Below are positions 53,238 to 63,600 of a stretch of 64,000 bases of DNA, one piece after another. The DNA is taken from assembly GCF_900101475.1 (NCBI RefSeq), contig NZ_FMZV01000019.1, positions 1 to 64,000 on the forward strand, written 5' to 3'. Under the pieces are notes generated by a model. It had not been told where the DNA came from. It made no database searches and was given only the letters and a program-made list of their open reading frames with translations. Made by a program: the position numbers and the translations under genes. Origin of the DNA: Ruegeria marina. GTDB lineage: Bacteria; Pseudomonadota; Alphaproteobacteria; Rhodobacterales; Rhodobacteraceae. The first letter of the stretch is position 1; the number at the start of each line of letters is the position of its first letter.

Positions 53238-55117
53238 TGGATCAAACCTTTCTGGAATATTACGAGGAAGAATTGATCCAGCTCAGGGCATTGGCCCAGG
53301 AGTTTTCCGCGCTGCACCCGAATGTGGCGCGCAACCTGTCGCTGGACAGTGTTCCCTGTACCGATCCCTACGTCGAACGTCTTCTGGAAGGTGTCGCCTT
53401 CCTGGCTGCCCGGACAAGGCTCAAGGTCGATGGCGAGGCCAGCCGCTATGTGCGCAACCTGCTCGACATGCTTTATCCCGACCTTGCGGGGCCCGGCCCG
53501 GCCATGTCGATGGCCCAGCTGAAACCCGGTCCCCAGGTGGAAAGCATGACCGGTGGCCATCTGGTCAGACGGGGGACACGGCTGGTCGCCGGCCTGAAAC
53601 AGGGTCTCAGCACACGAGCGGTCTATACCACGGCGCAGGACGTGCAACTTTGGCCGATCAAGTTGAAAACTGCCACCTATCTGCAAGATGTCGGCGCATT
53701 GACCGAGGCAGGTGTGCCTGAGCGTCTTGTCCGGGACGCCGCCGCGGGTATCCGGCTGGTCTTGGGACGGGCCGGGCCAGGAGCACTGGCCGATTTGTCC
53801 CTGGACCAGATCGATCTGCATTTCGGCATGGCCTCACGCGGGTCCATGCTGTTCGATGCGATCTTCGGGTTTGGCGCCGCGGTTCTGTCACGGCCGGCCC
53901 GGCAAGGCGCTGCATTCGAGCATTGCGCGCCGCCCGCCATGGTGGGGCTCTCGGACAATCAGGCCTTGTTGCCGCGGGTGCGACCGGCCTTCGAAGGATA
54001 TCGGCTGCTCAGGGAATACTTTCTCATGCCGGAAAGATTCCTTGGCGTCACTCTTGCGGGGCTTTCAACCAGTGTCCGTGCGGCTGGGGATGCAGATCTG
54101 GAACTGATCTTGTTGCTGCGTCAGCCATTCGACAATCTGCGCGATCTCGGTGCGGACGATTTCAGGCTGTTTGTCGCGCCTCTGGTCAATCTTTTCGAAC
54201 ACGAATGCAATCTGGTCGGGCTCGACAGGCATCGGTCAGGGCATATCGTACATGCCGACCGAACGCGGCCACGCGATTTCGAGATCTACCGGCTGCTGCG
54301 GGTCGAGAACGCTGATGTCAACGGCCCCGAGGCGGTCGTTCCGCCGCTCTTCTCATTCGAGGACAAGGCCGACAGCGGATTTGTCTACACGACGGACCGA
54401 CGCCCGCGCCGTCCCGGCGAGGACGAACTTCGCCGGGGTCAGACCCGAACCAGCTACACCGGAGACGACCTGTTCATCTCGGTGGCGCGTCCTGCCGGGG
54501 CGAAGCCGGGCGGGGCGCCGCCGAGCCGGCTGGATATCCGGGCCTTGTGCACGAACAGGGATCTTCCGATTCTGGACGACACGCCGGTCCTGACCCTTGA
54601 GACCGGCGACCCGGTCGGTGGCGTCAACCTTCTCCAGCCCTTCCGGCGGCCGCGTCCCTCGCTGCGCAGTGCCCGCCCGGGTGGGCCGGGAGGCGAGGAG
54701 CGGATGAACGATCTGATCTGGAGGTGGATCGCGCAACTCAGTCTGGGTTTTGTCTCGCTGGCCGAAGACAACGCCGGAGCCGAACCATTGCGCGCCATGG
54801 TCGCGCTATACGCGGACCGCGGGGATCCGGCTTTGGCGCGGCACGGACGTTCGATTGCAGGGCTCGGGTCACGCCCATTGATCGAAAGATTGCAGGTGCC
54901 CGGACCGATCTGTTTTGGCAACGGCACCGAAATTACGCTCGACGTCGACGAAAGCCAGCTCTCCGGCGGGAGTGCCCTATTGCTTTCGGCCCTGTTGGCA
55001 CAGGTGTTTACCCGCGCTGCGGCCACCAATTCATTTGTCCGGACGAAGACCCGGCTCATGCAACAACAGTTGGAGGTTACATGGCCCATGAAACCGGGCG
55101 GCAGGGTTCTGATTTGA
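53237..55117 (+). CDS. tssF: T6SS baseplate protein TssF
   Basis: 626 residues. Diagnostic start FLEYYEEELIQLRALAQEFSALHP, then DPYVERLLEGVAFLAARTRLKVD, MLYPDLAGPGPAMSMAQ, and the mid DLSLDQIDLHFGM-type sequence; YFLMPERFLGVTLAGL is also typical. Baseplate wedge component with TssE, TssG and TssK. The next gene starts within its last 37 nt. Confidence 0.95.
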   Translation: MDQTFLEYYEEELIQLRALAQEFSALHPNVARNLSLDSVPCTDPYVERLLEGVAFLAARTRLKVDGEASRYVRNLLDMLYPDLAGPGPAMSMAQLKPGPQVESMTGGHLVRRGTRLVAGLKQGLSTRAVYTTAQDVQLWPIKLKTATYLQDVGALTEAGVPERLVRDAAAGIRLVLGRAGPGALADLSLDQIDLHFGMASRGSMLFDAIFGFGAAVLSRPARQGAAFEHCAPPAMVGLSDNQALLPRVRPAFEGYRLLREYFLMPERFLGVTLAGLSTSVRAAGDADLELILLLRQPFDNLRDLGADDFRLFVAPLVNLFEHECNLVGLDRHRSGHIVHADRTRPRDFEIYRLLRVENADVNGPEAVVPPLFSFEDKADSGFVYTTDRRPRRPGEDELRRGQTRTSYTGDDLFISVARPAGAKPGGAPPSRLDIRALCTNRDLPILDDTPVLTLETGDPVGGVNLLQPFRRPRPSLRSARPGGPGGEERMNDLIWRWIAQLSLGFVSLAEDNAGAEPLRAMVALYADRGDPALARHGRSIAGLGSRPLIERLQVPGPICFGNGTEITLDVDESQLSGGSALLLSALLAQVFTRAAATNSFVRTKTRLMQQQLEVTWPMKPGGRVLI

Positions 55118-56127
55118 CAGAACATGCCGACAGCGTACTCCGCATGGACTTCTTTCAGTTGCTGAGGCTTCTGGAACGTGAAGGCGCACGGTTCGGGCGT
55201 GCGGGCGGTCCCGGTTCGGAACCTGCGCGTCTGGGTCAATCGCCACGACTGGTTTTCGCGGCCTCCGACGTTGCGGAGGTGAAGCGTGGTGTAGACGGTC
55301 GCCCGCCTGAGGTTGCGGTGAACGTCCTGGGGCTGATCGGCCCGGAGGGGCCGATGCCACTGCACATGACGCGCTGGATCATGGAGCGGATGTCCAACCG
55401 CTGGTTTGCCGGCGACACCTCGGGTGCGACCGCAGATACGTCGTTCCTGAATTTCATCAACATGATCCAACACCGGCACATAGCGCTTTACTGGCGGGCC
55501 TGGGCCGACGCGCGGGCCGATGTCCAGGTCGGTCACGCGGGCGGCGGCAGTGTCAGCGCGATGATGCGGGCGATGTCCGGGATCGGCCTGCCCGGCACGG
55601 CGAGCGGCGACCGACGGTTGGACAATGGCAAGTTGCGACAGGCAACCGCGCTGGTGCAACAGGTACAAAGCCCTGGCCGGTTGTCGGCTTTTCTTTCGAC
55701 CGTGCTGGAATTGCCCGTGATCATTCGCGAGTTCACAGGTCATTGGATCACCCTTCCGTCGCATCTGCAGACCCGGCTGGGGCAGGCCCACGCGGGGCTC
55801 GGTCGCGGGGCGGTGGCCGGCGCACGGGTCTTCGACCGGCAGTCACGGGCGGAAATCCGGGTCGGGCCGCTTTCATTCGCGGATTTCAAGGCATTTCTTG
55901 ACGATAACGCTACATGGCAGAGATTGCGGCGCGCCGTGATCTTTGCCGAGGGCAAGGGCGTCGACTATGATCTGCGTTTGGTGTTGGCCCCCGGAGAAGT
56001 TCCGGCCGCGCGCCTGGGATCGGCGCGACTGGGGCGTACCGCGTGGCTGGCGCCGGATCTCTCTCGTGGCGCCGACGACATGTGTTTTGCGCGGATAACG
56101 GGCCCCGACCGGAGGGTTCGGTCATGA
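55081..56127 (+). CDS. tssG: T6SS baseplate protein TssG
   Basis: 348 residues. TssG features: DFFQLLRLLEREGARFGRAG, VLGLIGPEGPMPLHMTRWIMERM, FLNFINMIQHRHIALYWRAWADA, and the terminal SFADFKAFLDDNATWQRL region. The ATG at 55081 lies inside the tssF end, with an AGTTGGAGG element upstream. The 37-nt overlap is longer than elsewhere in the locus. It overlaps the FHA gene by 4 nt. Confidence 0.94.
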   Translation: MAHETGRQGSDLTEHADSVLRMDFFQLLRLLEREGARFGRAGGPGSEPARLGQSPRLVFAASDVAEVKRGVDGRPPEVAVNVLGLIGPEGPMPLHMTRWIMERMSNRWFAGDTSGATADTSFLNFINMIQHRHIALYWRAWADARADVQVGHAGGGSVSAMMRAMSGIGLPGTASGDRRLDNGKLRQATALVQQVQSPGRLSAFLSTVLELPVIIREFTGHWITLPSHLQTRLGQAHAGLGRGAVAGARVFDRQSRAEIRVGPLSFADFKAFLDDNATWQRLRRAVIFAEGKGVDYDLRLVLAPGEVPAARLGSARLGRTAWLAPDLSRGADDMCFARITGPDRRVRS

Positions 56128-57440
56128 TGCTGCGGCTGGTTCTCGAAAATGCACCGCGCCCACAGGGATTTACCGAGATTCCCTATTCGGGCGGACAGGT
56201 TGTCATCGGACGCAGCGACGAGGCGGACTGGCGGCTGGACGATCCGGACATGTTCGTGTCACGGCGGCACGCGATCCTCAGCGAGGAGGATGGCGCGGTA
56301 ATGGTCACGGATGCATCAAGCGGCGGGCTGTTCGTCGACAATGCCGCCAATCCGCTCGGGGCGGGAAATTCCGTGCCTCTGGAACAGGGGATGCGTCTGC
56401 GGCTGGGCGATTTCGTGTTCCGGGTCGAAACGTCGACCGAAGTGCCAGCAACCGAGGCGACAGGAAAAAAAGAAGATCCTTTCGCATTTGGGTCTGCCGA
56501 ACCGATACCGGAGACCCCGCGCAGGCCAGAGACGCTGCCGGACCCGTTCGGCATGCGTCGCGAGGACCGGTCGCAGGTACGCAGCGCCCCTCCTGCAACC
56601 CCTCGTCCGTTCGGGCAGGAAGACCCGTTCGGGCTGGACTTGAGCCGCGCTTTCGAAGGCTCCAAGCCGGAACAGGATGTGCCTCCAGCCAGCGGCAGGC
56701 GAGGTGGATATTTCGACACGCCCGCGCCGCAGCCGGCGCGTGAAGCGACGCCTGCTCCGGAGAGCACGCCGGTCCGGTTTGATCCGCCTGCCGCGGCCGA
56801 GAACCCCGTTTCTGCGGTTCCGCCGCCGGAACCGCCTTCGGTTTCGGCGGGCGGGGCTGAATCCGAGGTTCTTCGGGCCGCCTTGTTCCGTGGCCTCGGC
56901 CTGCAGGCCGACAGGTTCGAAGCGGAAGACTTTGAAGCGGAAATGGAAGCGGTCGGCGCCCGGCTCCGCGAACTGGTGGACGGGCTGATGCTGTTGCTGC
57001 GGACGCGAGCGCAGGAAAAACAGAAGGTCAGGGTGGCTCAGACCCTGATTTCCAGTGCAGATGTCAACCCGCTGAAATTTCTGGCCTCGACAGACGAGGC
57101 GCTTGCGGCCCTGTTGCGTCCGCGCGGGGCTGGTTATTTGCCGCCCGATCGCGCCGTGGCCGAGGCATATGGCGATCTTGTCGATCACCAGTTGCGGACC
57201 TGGACAGCGCTGCAAACGGCACTAAGGCGGATGATCGACAAATTCGATCCCGAAGAAATTGAACGTGAGCTCGCGGAAACCGGTCTGTTGGAAAAGCTGA
57301 TCGCCGGCGGACGCAGCGCCAAGATGTGGCAACTCTACCAGGAACGTTACCGCGAAATAGCGCGGGCTGCCGAAGAGCAGTTCCTGGGCGAGGTCGGGCA
57401 TGATTTCAGGGAAGCATATGAAAACAATCGGAGGAACTGA
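56124..57440 (+). CDS. tagH: T6SS-associated FHA domain protein (TagH/Fha)
   Basis: 438 residues from the ATG at 56124, with GGAGGG 7 nt upstream. The N-terminal FHA domain (about 5-100) carries VIGRSDEADWRLDD and SRRHA, the phosphothreonine-binding signature. A long Pro-rich linker (130-270) and the C-terminal type VI FHA domain (about 280-435, with RLRELVDGLMLLLRTRAQEK) follow. In other T6SS, Fha is the phosphorylation target of the PpkA kinase. The kinase gene here is at 34175-36268. Confidence 0.92.
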   Translation: MMLRLVLENAPRPQGFTEIPYSGGQVVIGRSDEADWRLDDPDMFVSRRHAILSEEDGAVMVTDASSGGLFVDNAANPLGAGNSVPLEQGMRLRLGDFVFRVETSTEVPATEATGKKEDPFAFGSAEPIPETPRRPETLPDPFGMRREDRSQVRSAPPATPRPFGQEDPFGLDLSRAFEGSKPEQDVPPASGRRGGYFDTPAPQPAREATPAPESTPVRFDPPAAAENPVSAVPPPEPPSVSAGGAESEVLRAALFRGLGLQADRFEAEDFEAEMEAVGARLRELVDGLMLLLRTRAQEKQKVRVAQTLISSADVNPLKFLASTDEALAALLRPRGAGYLPPDRAVAEAYGDLVDHQLRTWTALQTALRRMIDKFDPEEIERELAETGLLEKLIAGGRSAKMWQLYQERYREIARAAEEQFLGEVGHDFREAYENNRRN

Positions 57441-57441
57441 C

Positions 57442-57894
57442 ATGTCTTTTGCACGCAGAGAATTCGTGATCCTGGGCGGAGTGACCGCCGTTGCCGGGCT
57501 TTCGGGATGTTTGGGGCCTTCGGCTGCCAACCTGACGGTCAAGGCTGTCGGGACGCCCGGCATGAATCCGGGGCCGGATGGCGCTGATCGCCCGCTGACG
57601 CTGACCATTGTCCAGATGACCGGGACGGGCGCGTTTGACAGCGCGGACTACTTCGCCCTGCAAAACCCCGCCGCCGCACTGGGCACGGATTTCGTGCGGG
57701 CCGACCAGATCATCGTGTCGGGCGCCACTCCGGTGACCAAGGTCATTTCGGTCCAGCCGGGCGTCGCGGCGGTCGGGGTGGTCGCGGGCTTCCGGTCGCC
57801 CGCCGGCAAGAACTTTCGCAGTCGGGTTCCCGCACCAAAAAGCAGCGGGGGCCTTACAGTGACTGTCGGAGCGGGCGGTATTTCGGTAGCCTGA
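57442..57894 (+). CDS. tssJ: T6SS outer-membrane lipoprotein TssJ
   Basis: 150 residues from the ATG at 57442, with GGAGG upstream. The signal MSFARREFVILGGVTAVAGLSGC contains a lipobox (LSGC, lipidated Cys22-23 region) and a twin-arginine-like ARREF before the hydrophobic stretch. The beta-rich mature part (LTLTIVQMTGTGAFDSADYFAL) is of the TssJ family. TssJ links the TssLM complex to the outer membrane. It begins 1 nt after the FHA gene stop. Confidence 0.92.
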   Translation: MSFARREFVILGGVTAVAGLSGCLGPSAANLTVKAVGTPGMNPGPDGADRPLTLTIVQMTGTGAFDSADYFALQNPAAALGTDFVRADQIIVSGATPVTKVISVQPGVAAVGVVAGFRSPAGKNFRSRVPAPKSSGGLTVTVGAGGISVA

Positions 57895-57916
57895 AGAAAA
57901 GAAGGGAACGGCAGGC

Positions 57917-59251
57917 ATGTCGAATACGAACAGGGTTGTCTGGTCCGAGGGCTTGTTTCTCAGGACACAGCATTTCCAGCAGCAGGACCGCCACAGCGAA
58001 TGGCTGGTTCGCGCGGCGCTCGGGGCGATGCCACGGCAAAGCTTCGGCTTCACGCGGCTGGAACTCGACCAGGCGGCACTGGAGGCCGGGCTGATCAGCA
58101 TCTCGTCGGCGCAGGGTGTGTTTCCGGACGGAACCGTGTTTTCATTGCCTGACTCCACGGCAGACGTCACCCCTGTCCGGGTGGCGGCAGGCATGAAGCC
58201 GGGACTCGTATCGCTTGCCATACCGGCAGAACGGGCGGGAGCCGCGCAAATCGACCCTTCGCACGCGGACCCCTCCGGCGCACGCTATCGCGGTGAAATC
58301 GCAGAGGTACGCGATGTGATCCGCGACGGCGCCGACCCGGCCGAGATCGAAACCGCCCGCCTCGCGCCCCGGCTTCTGCGACCGGATGAGGACGGCAAAG
58401 GCTACACCGTCTTGCCCATAGCACGGCTGGAAGGTCTGGGGGCGGACGGCGGTGTGGCACTGGTGCCCGGTTTTCTGCCGCCGGCTCTCAGGTTGTCGGC
58501 AGTTGCCTGGTACGGTGATTTTCTCCGCGAATTACTGACAGGCCTGGACCGGATTGCCGAAGCGCATGCCTCTATGGTGATCGGAGGGGCAGGGGCTTCG
58601 ATGGAAAACCTGCTTATCCTCGAACTGGCGAATGCCGCGCGTCCCAGGGTGGCGCATCTTTTGAAGCAGAACGATTGCCATCCGTCCGAACTCTATGCCG
58701 AGTTGGCGGGCTTGGCGGGGCGGATGTCCACCTATGGGGCCTCGGCGCGCCGCATGGCGGTGCTGCCGGACTATGATCATGCTGATCCGCAACCGGCCTT
58801 TGACGAACTGGCCAACACGCTGCGGTCGCTTGTCCTGTCGCTTCGACATGTCGAACCCAAGACCCGCGCGCTGCGGGTTTCGCGCCATTCCGACAACATC
58901 TGGACGGTCCGGATCGACAACCCCGAGATCCTGAATTCCTCCCGAATTGTCTTGCGGATCGGGGGTGACATGTCCGAGGCCATGTTGCGCAAGATCTTTG
59001 TCGATCAGGCCACGGTTGGTGCGGCTGACGAGTTCGACGCGCTCTGGAAATCGCGATTGCCGGGGATTGCGTTGAAACCGCTCCATTCGCAACCCCGAGA
59101 AATCCCGTATGATGGCGAACGCCTCTGCCTCGAACTGGATCGCAGCTCCGAACACTGGGCGGCGCTGCGCGATGCCCCGGGGTTCGTACTGGGTGTTGCG
59201 GGAAAACTCGACCGCGAACCCGAGATAGACTGCTATGCCGTGACACGGTGA
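57917..59251 (+). CDS. tssK: T6SS baseplate adaptor TssK
   Basis: 444 residues. Starts NRVVWSEGLFLRTQHFQQQDRH, then the conserved LPFLFFPSP-like region is replaced by ALRSVAWYGDFLRELLTGLDRI sequence, with the receptor-type C-terminus (EPEIDCYAV). TssK connects the baseplate to the TssLM membrane complex. AAGGGAACGGCAGGC precedes the ATG. Confidence 0.94.
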   Translation: MSNTNRVVWSEGLFLRTQHFQQQDRHSEWLVRAALGAMPRQSFGFTRLELDQAALEAGLISISSAQGVFPDGTVFSLPDSTADVTPVRVAAGMKPGLVSLAIPAERAGAAQIDPSHADPSGARYRGEIAEVRDVIRDGADPAEIETARLAPRLLRPDEDGKGYTVLPIARLEGLGADGGVALVPGFLPPALRLSAVAWYGDFLRELLTGLDRIAEAHASMVIGGAGASMENLLILELANAARPRVAHLLKQNDCHPSELYAELAGLAGRMSTYGASARRMAVLPDYDHADPQPAFDELANTLRSLVLSLRHVEPKTRALRVSRHSDNIWTVRIDNPEILNSSRIVLRIGGDMSEAMLRKIFVDQATVGAADEFDALWKSRLPGIALKPLHSQPREIPYDGERLCLELDRSSEHWAALRDAPGFVLGVAGKLDREPEIDCYAVTR

Positions 59252-59255
59252 GACC

Positions 59256-60626
59256 ATGACCAAGGATGATCCATTTGGGCTGAAGAACGACGCCGGGCGC
59301 ACACGCGTTCGACCGGTCAGGCGCGGCGCGGCCGGAGCATCCTCGTCGCCCGTTCGTACCGCGGCAGGGGGGCAGGACGCCGGGGATCCCGGGGTTTCAC
59401 CACGCCTGAGAGAAAGCCGGGCCGGAAACAACCCGCTGATCAACGCCTTCGCGCCGCTCCTGGGTCTGGCACCGGAGCTGGAACGCGCAACCGCCCCGGA
59501 CAATCCCGAAACCCTGCGTACGCGGTTGCTGGACAATCTGACCTATGCTCGGGACAGCGCCGTATCGGCAGGCGTACCGCTCAGCCGCGCCGATCAGGGC
59601 GCATGGTTCGTGGCTGCATTGCTTGACGACATCGCCATCAACACCCCCTGGGGCGGCGCTTCTGGCTGGCCGCGCCTGCCGCTTGTGGTGTCGCTCTATG
59701 GAAACGTGGATGTGGGTGAGCGGTACTTCGAACTGGTCGAAGAGTTGATGCGCCACCCAGAGCGAGACCCCGAGATGCTGGAACTGGCGCAGGTTTGCAC
59801 GGCTTTGGGATTTCGGGGCAAGTACCGTGTGCAGGGTGGAAATGGCGAGGCGGCGCTCATGCAGTTGCGCGGCCAGCTTGACCGGTTGAACCGCGATCCT
59901 GATGTGCTGGACCGTGCATTGTCACCGCATTGGCAGGGTGTGCTGGCCGAGGACGAGGACAGGGGTTTCATTCTGCCGATCTGGGCCATCGTGCTGATTG
60001 CTTCGGCGCTTGTCGCAGCAATTTACGTGGGTCTGGGTGTTCGGCTGTCGGCCCGAGGTGAACAATTGTACACTCTTGCCGCCGTTCTGCCGCCGCCGGC
60101 GCGGGCGGACATCTATCGTCCGGTCATCGAGACAACGCAACCCGAACCGGTTCTTCTCGAGCCGGTGGTATTGGAACTGTTGCCTCTTGTTGCCGAGGCA
60201 GCGCCAAAGGACAAGGTTTCGGCGCTGACCGGGCGCGAGGACGTCTCTGTCGCGGTCGTGGTCGTGCAATCGACGGATCCCGAGGTTTTCAGGTCCGCAA
60301 AGTCGGATTTGAACGTCGAGTACGAGGAGTTGATCCGATCCATTGCCGGCGTGATCACGAGCAATGTCGAGTTCATCGGTACGGTCAGGGTGGTCGGACA
60401 TACCGATAGCGTCCCCGTGCAGCGGTCAAATCCGTTTCAGTCGAACCAGGGGCTCAGCGAAGCGCGGGCGCGCACCATCGCCGACCTGCTTGTCGCGGCG
60501 GGCGTCCCGGCGGACCTCATCGTTTCCGAAGGGCGGGCCGCAACCGAACCGATCGCCGACAACAAGACCCGGGATGGGCGTGCCCGAAACCGTCGCGTCG
60601 AAATCATCCTGCAAAAGAAGGTCTAG
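59256..60626 (+). CDS. tssL: T6SS inner-membrane protein TssL (DotU) with C-terminal OmpA domain
   Basis: 456 residues. A basic disordered start (about 1-50) is followed by the DotU cytoplasmic helical domain (about 50-230; NPLINAFAPLLGLAPELE, LDNLTYARDSAVSAGVP, LDDIAINTPWGG). One membrane helix follows (IWAIVLIASALVAAIYVGLGV, about 248-268). The C-terminal peptidoglycan-binding OmpA-like domain (VRVVGHTDSVPVQRSNP, LSEARARTIADLL, NRRVEIIL) completes the extended TssL form. It forms the membrane complex with TssJ and TssM. Confidence 0.95.
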   Translation: MTKDDPFGLKNDAGRTRVRPVRRGAAGASSSPVRTAAGGQDAGDPGVSPRLRESRAGNNPLINAFAPLLGLAPELERATAPDNPETLRTRLLDNLTYARDSAVSAGVPLSRADQGAWFVAALLDDIAINTPWGGASGWPRLPLVVSLYGNVDVGERYFELVEELMRHPERDPEMLELAQVCTALGFRGKYRVQGGNGEAALMQLRGQLDRLNRDPDVLDRALSPHWQGVLAEDEDRGFILPIWAIVLIASALVAAIYVGLGVRLSARGEQLYTLAAVLPPPARADIYRPVIETTQPEPVLLEPVVLELLPLVAEAAPKDKVSALTGREDVSVAVVVVQSTDPEVFRSAKSDLNVEYEELIRSIAGVITSNVEFIGTVRVVGHTDSVPVQRSNPFQSNQGLSEARARTIADLLVAAGVPADLIVSEGRAATEPIADNKTRDGRARNRRVEIILQKKV

Positions 60627-60629
60627 GCG

Positions 60630-63600
60630 ATGAAGGTACTGAAATCGGTCCTGGGCTTTTTCCTGTCCCGTCTTTTCTGGACGGCAGTCGGTCTGATTGT
60701 CCTTTGCGCGCTGATCTGGTTCTTTGGACCGCTTGTCAGCATTGGCGACAGCGATCCCTTGGCAAGCGAAATGGTTCGGCTGATCGTAATTGGCCTGATC
60801 CTGATCCTCTGGCTCCTGTCCCTGCTGATCCGCCAATTGCGTGCGGCCCGGGCGAACAGCGATTTTGTGGCGGATCTCGCTGCCGCAGACCCGGAAGTAC
60901 GTCCCGGCGAAGAAAACGTGGCAGAAGTGCAGGCCAAGTTCCGCGCGATTCTTGACCAGATGAAACGCTCGAAACTGGGCGGGCGGAAGTTTCTGCGCGA
61001 CATGCCTTGGTACGTGATCATCGGGCCGCCGGGTACGGGCAAGACAACGGCACTGCGTCAATCCGGACTGCATTTCCCGATCGACCTGTCGGACGACATC
61101 AAAGGTGTGGGCGGTACCCGGAATTGCGACTGGTTCTTTACCGAGGATGCCGTTCTGATCGATACCGCTGGCCGCTATGTGCAGCAGATGAGTGATCCCG
61201 AGGTTGATGCGGCCGAATGGAAAGGGTTCCTGGACCTGCTGATCAAGCACCGTGGCCGAAGGGCGCTCAACGGCGTAATCCTGACTTTGTCGGTCCAGGA
61301 ACTGTCGATGAACGACGCGGCCATTCGCGACTATGGCCGGGAAATCCGAAAACGTTTGGCAGAACTGCGTGACGAACTGGGTATTAAGCTGCCGGTCTAC
61401 CTGATGATCACCAAGGTCGATCTGGTGCCCGGGTTCGAAGAGTTTTTCGGCGACCTGTCGTCACGTGGTCGGGAACAGGTCTGGGGGGCCACCCTGGGGG
61501 TTGAAGACCGTGTTGACGGGGTGACCGTCGAGCGTGAGATGCGCGCGTTGCAGGAGGAGCTGGAATCGCGTCTTCTTGCCCGGCTGGGGGCGGATCTGCC
61601 TTTGTCGAAACGGGCCGAGCTGTTTCGTTTTCCGGGCCAGTTCGCGGCTTTGACCGGTCCGATGAAGGTGTTGATCGACGCAGTGTTCGGCGAGAGCCGA
61701 TATGAAGACAGCCCCTGGCTGCGGGGATTCTATTTTACTTCGGGAACTCAGGAAGGCTCGCCCATCGACCGGATGTTGTCGGGAATGGCGCAATCGGTAG
61801 GATTGGCGCCACCGGCGCCCGAGCGCCGGGCGCATGGCGAAAGCCGTTCGTATTTCCTGCGGAACCTGCTTACGGACCTTATCTTTCCGGAGGCAGGTAT
61901 CGGTCGCTTCGATCCAAGGGCCGAAGATCGCCGACGCTGGATCTGGCGTGGAACGCTGGCGGCGTCGGCCCTTGTCATCGTGGTTACCGGAACTTTCTTC
62001 CTGTTTTCATACATACGCTATTCCGCCGGGATCCGGAGCCAGGAAGCGGAACTTGCGCAATTGTCGGCGCGCTTGTCCAATGTTGCCTCGCGTCAGGCGC
62101 CAACCGACCCGCTTGATCTGAACCTGGCCCTGGAGGCGGCCAACGAAACGCTGAATTCCAACGCCGAAGTGCCTGACAGTTTTTTCACGGTTCTTGGCCC
62201 CACAGCCGAAGCAGAGTTGTCGCGGGCACAGACCATCGCCTATGACCGTACGCTTCGAAACATCCTTGAACCGCGGATGGTGGCCATGCTCGAGGCCACG
62301 ATGTGGCGGCACTCGCGCGACCCGGAGTTCCTGATGGGCGCGCTCAAGGCCTACCTGATGTTTACCGGGCGCTCTCCTTACGACGGAGAGTATATCGCGG
62401 AATGGTGGCAGGTCGTTCTGCCGGATTTTGCACCCATAGATCCGTTCCCGACCGAAGAGGCGGTTTTGCATCAACTTGCGGCTATTGAACGGGCCGGAGC
62501 GGAAACCGACCGGATCGCGCCTGATCCCGAACTGGTCACGATCGCGCTGGAAAGCATCTGCACGATTCCGCTTGCGGTGCGCGCCTATCGCAACCTCTTG
62601 ACCCTTCCCGAAATCAGCAGTCTGCCCGAATGGATACCGGCGGAACATACGGGTCCGAACGGTGCGCGCGTTCTGACCCGCTTGTCGGAAAAGACGCTGC
62701 GTGTGGGTTTGCCGGGCGCATTCACTTTTGACGGGTTCCACCAGACGGTTCTGCCCCTGGTGCCCGAGGTTGCGGCTCAGGCCGTGCTGGACCGCGAGGT
62801 TTTTGCCGGTGGATGTGCTGAAAGTGCCGAAGCGTCGGTCGCGGTCCTGGAAGCGGATATCCTGAAACTCTATTACGATGATTTCATTGCCCAATGGGAT
62901 GGGTTCCTGCGCGATGTGCGGCTCGCTCCGATCTCGGACCTGCCGCAGGCGCGACAGAATTTAAAGGACCTGTCTTCGGCGGACAGCGCGCTCAAGCGGT
63001 TGATCATTGCTGTGGTGGCCGAGACCCATCTGACCCGGATTCCCGAAGAAGGAACCGGCGGCGGGAATGATGCGGCCAAGAAAGGGGCTTTGAAAGCGGC
63101 GCAGAAGAAGCTGGGAAAAATCGGCGGACTGCTCAAGAAGGGATCCAAAGTAGTCGGAAAGTCCGGAGGGTCGGCCGAACCCGAGGCGCTGCCCGGCAAT
63201 CCTGTTGCGCTTCATTTCGCTCCGATCCGCGCCACGGTCCAAGAAGTGGACGGCGTGCCACCGCTCCTGGACGACGCCGTCTCGGCATTGACGGCCCTGT
63301 CGAACGAATTGCAGACCGTAGCCGCCAGCCCGGACCCCGAACAGGCGCTTCTGGCGCGTGGTGGCCTGCCGCTGTTGACTGGGGCAATCGTGAACGAAGC
63401 GGCCGGTTTGCCCGACCCGATAGACGACTGGATCGGCGGCATTGCGGGCGACACGATCAGTGTAACCCGCGACGCCATCGTCGATCAGTTGAACGCACGT
63501 TGGAAAGCGGATGTCCTGCCCTTCTGCCTGTCTGCGACCGCCGGACGCTACCCGTTCGACCAGCGCAGTGCCATTGATGTGAACACGCAGGATTTTGCCC

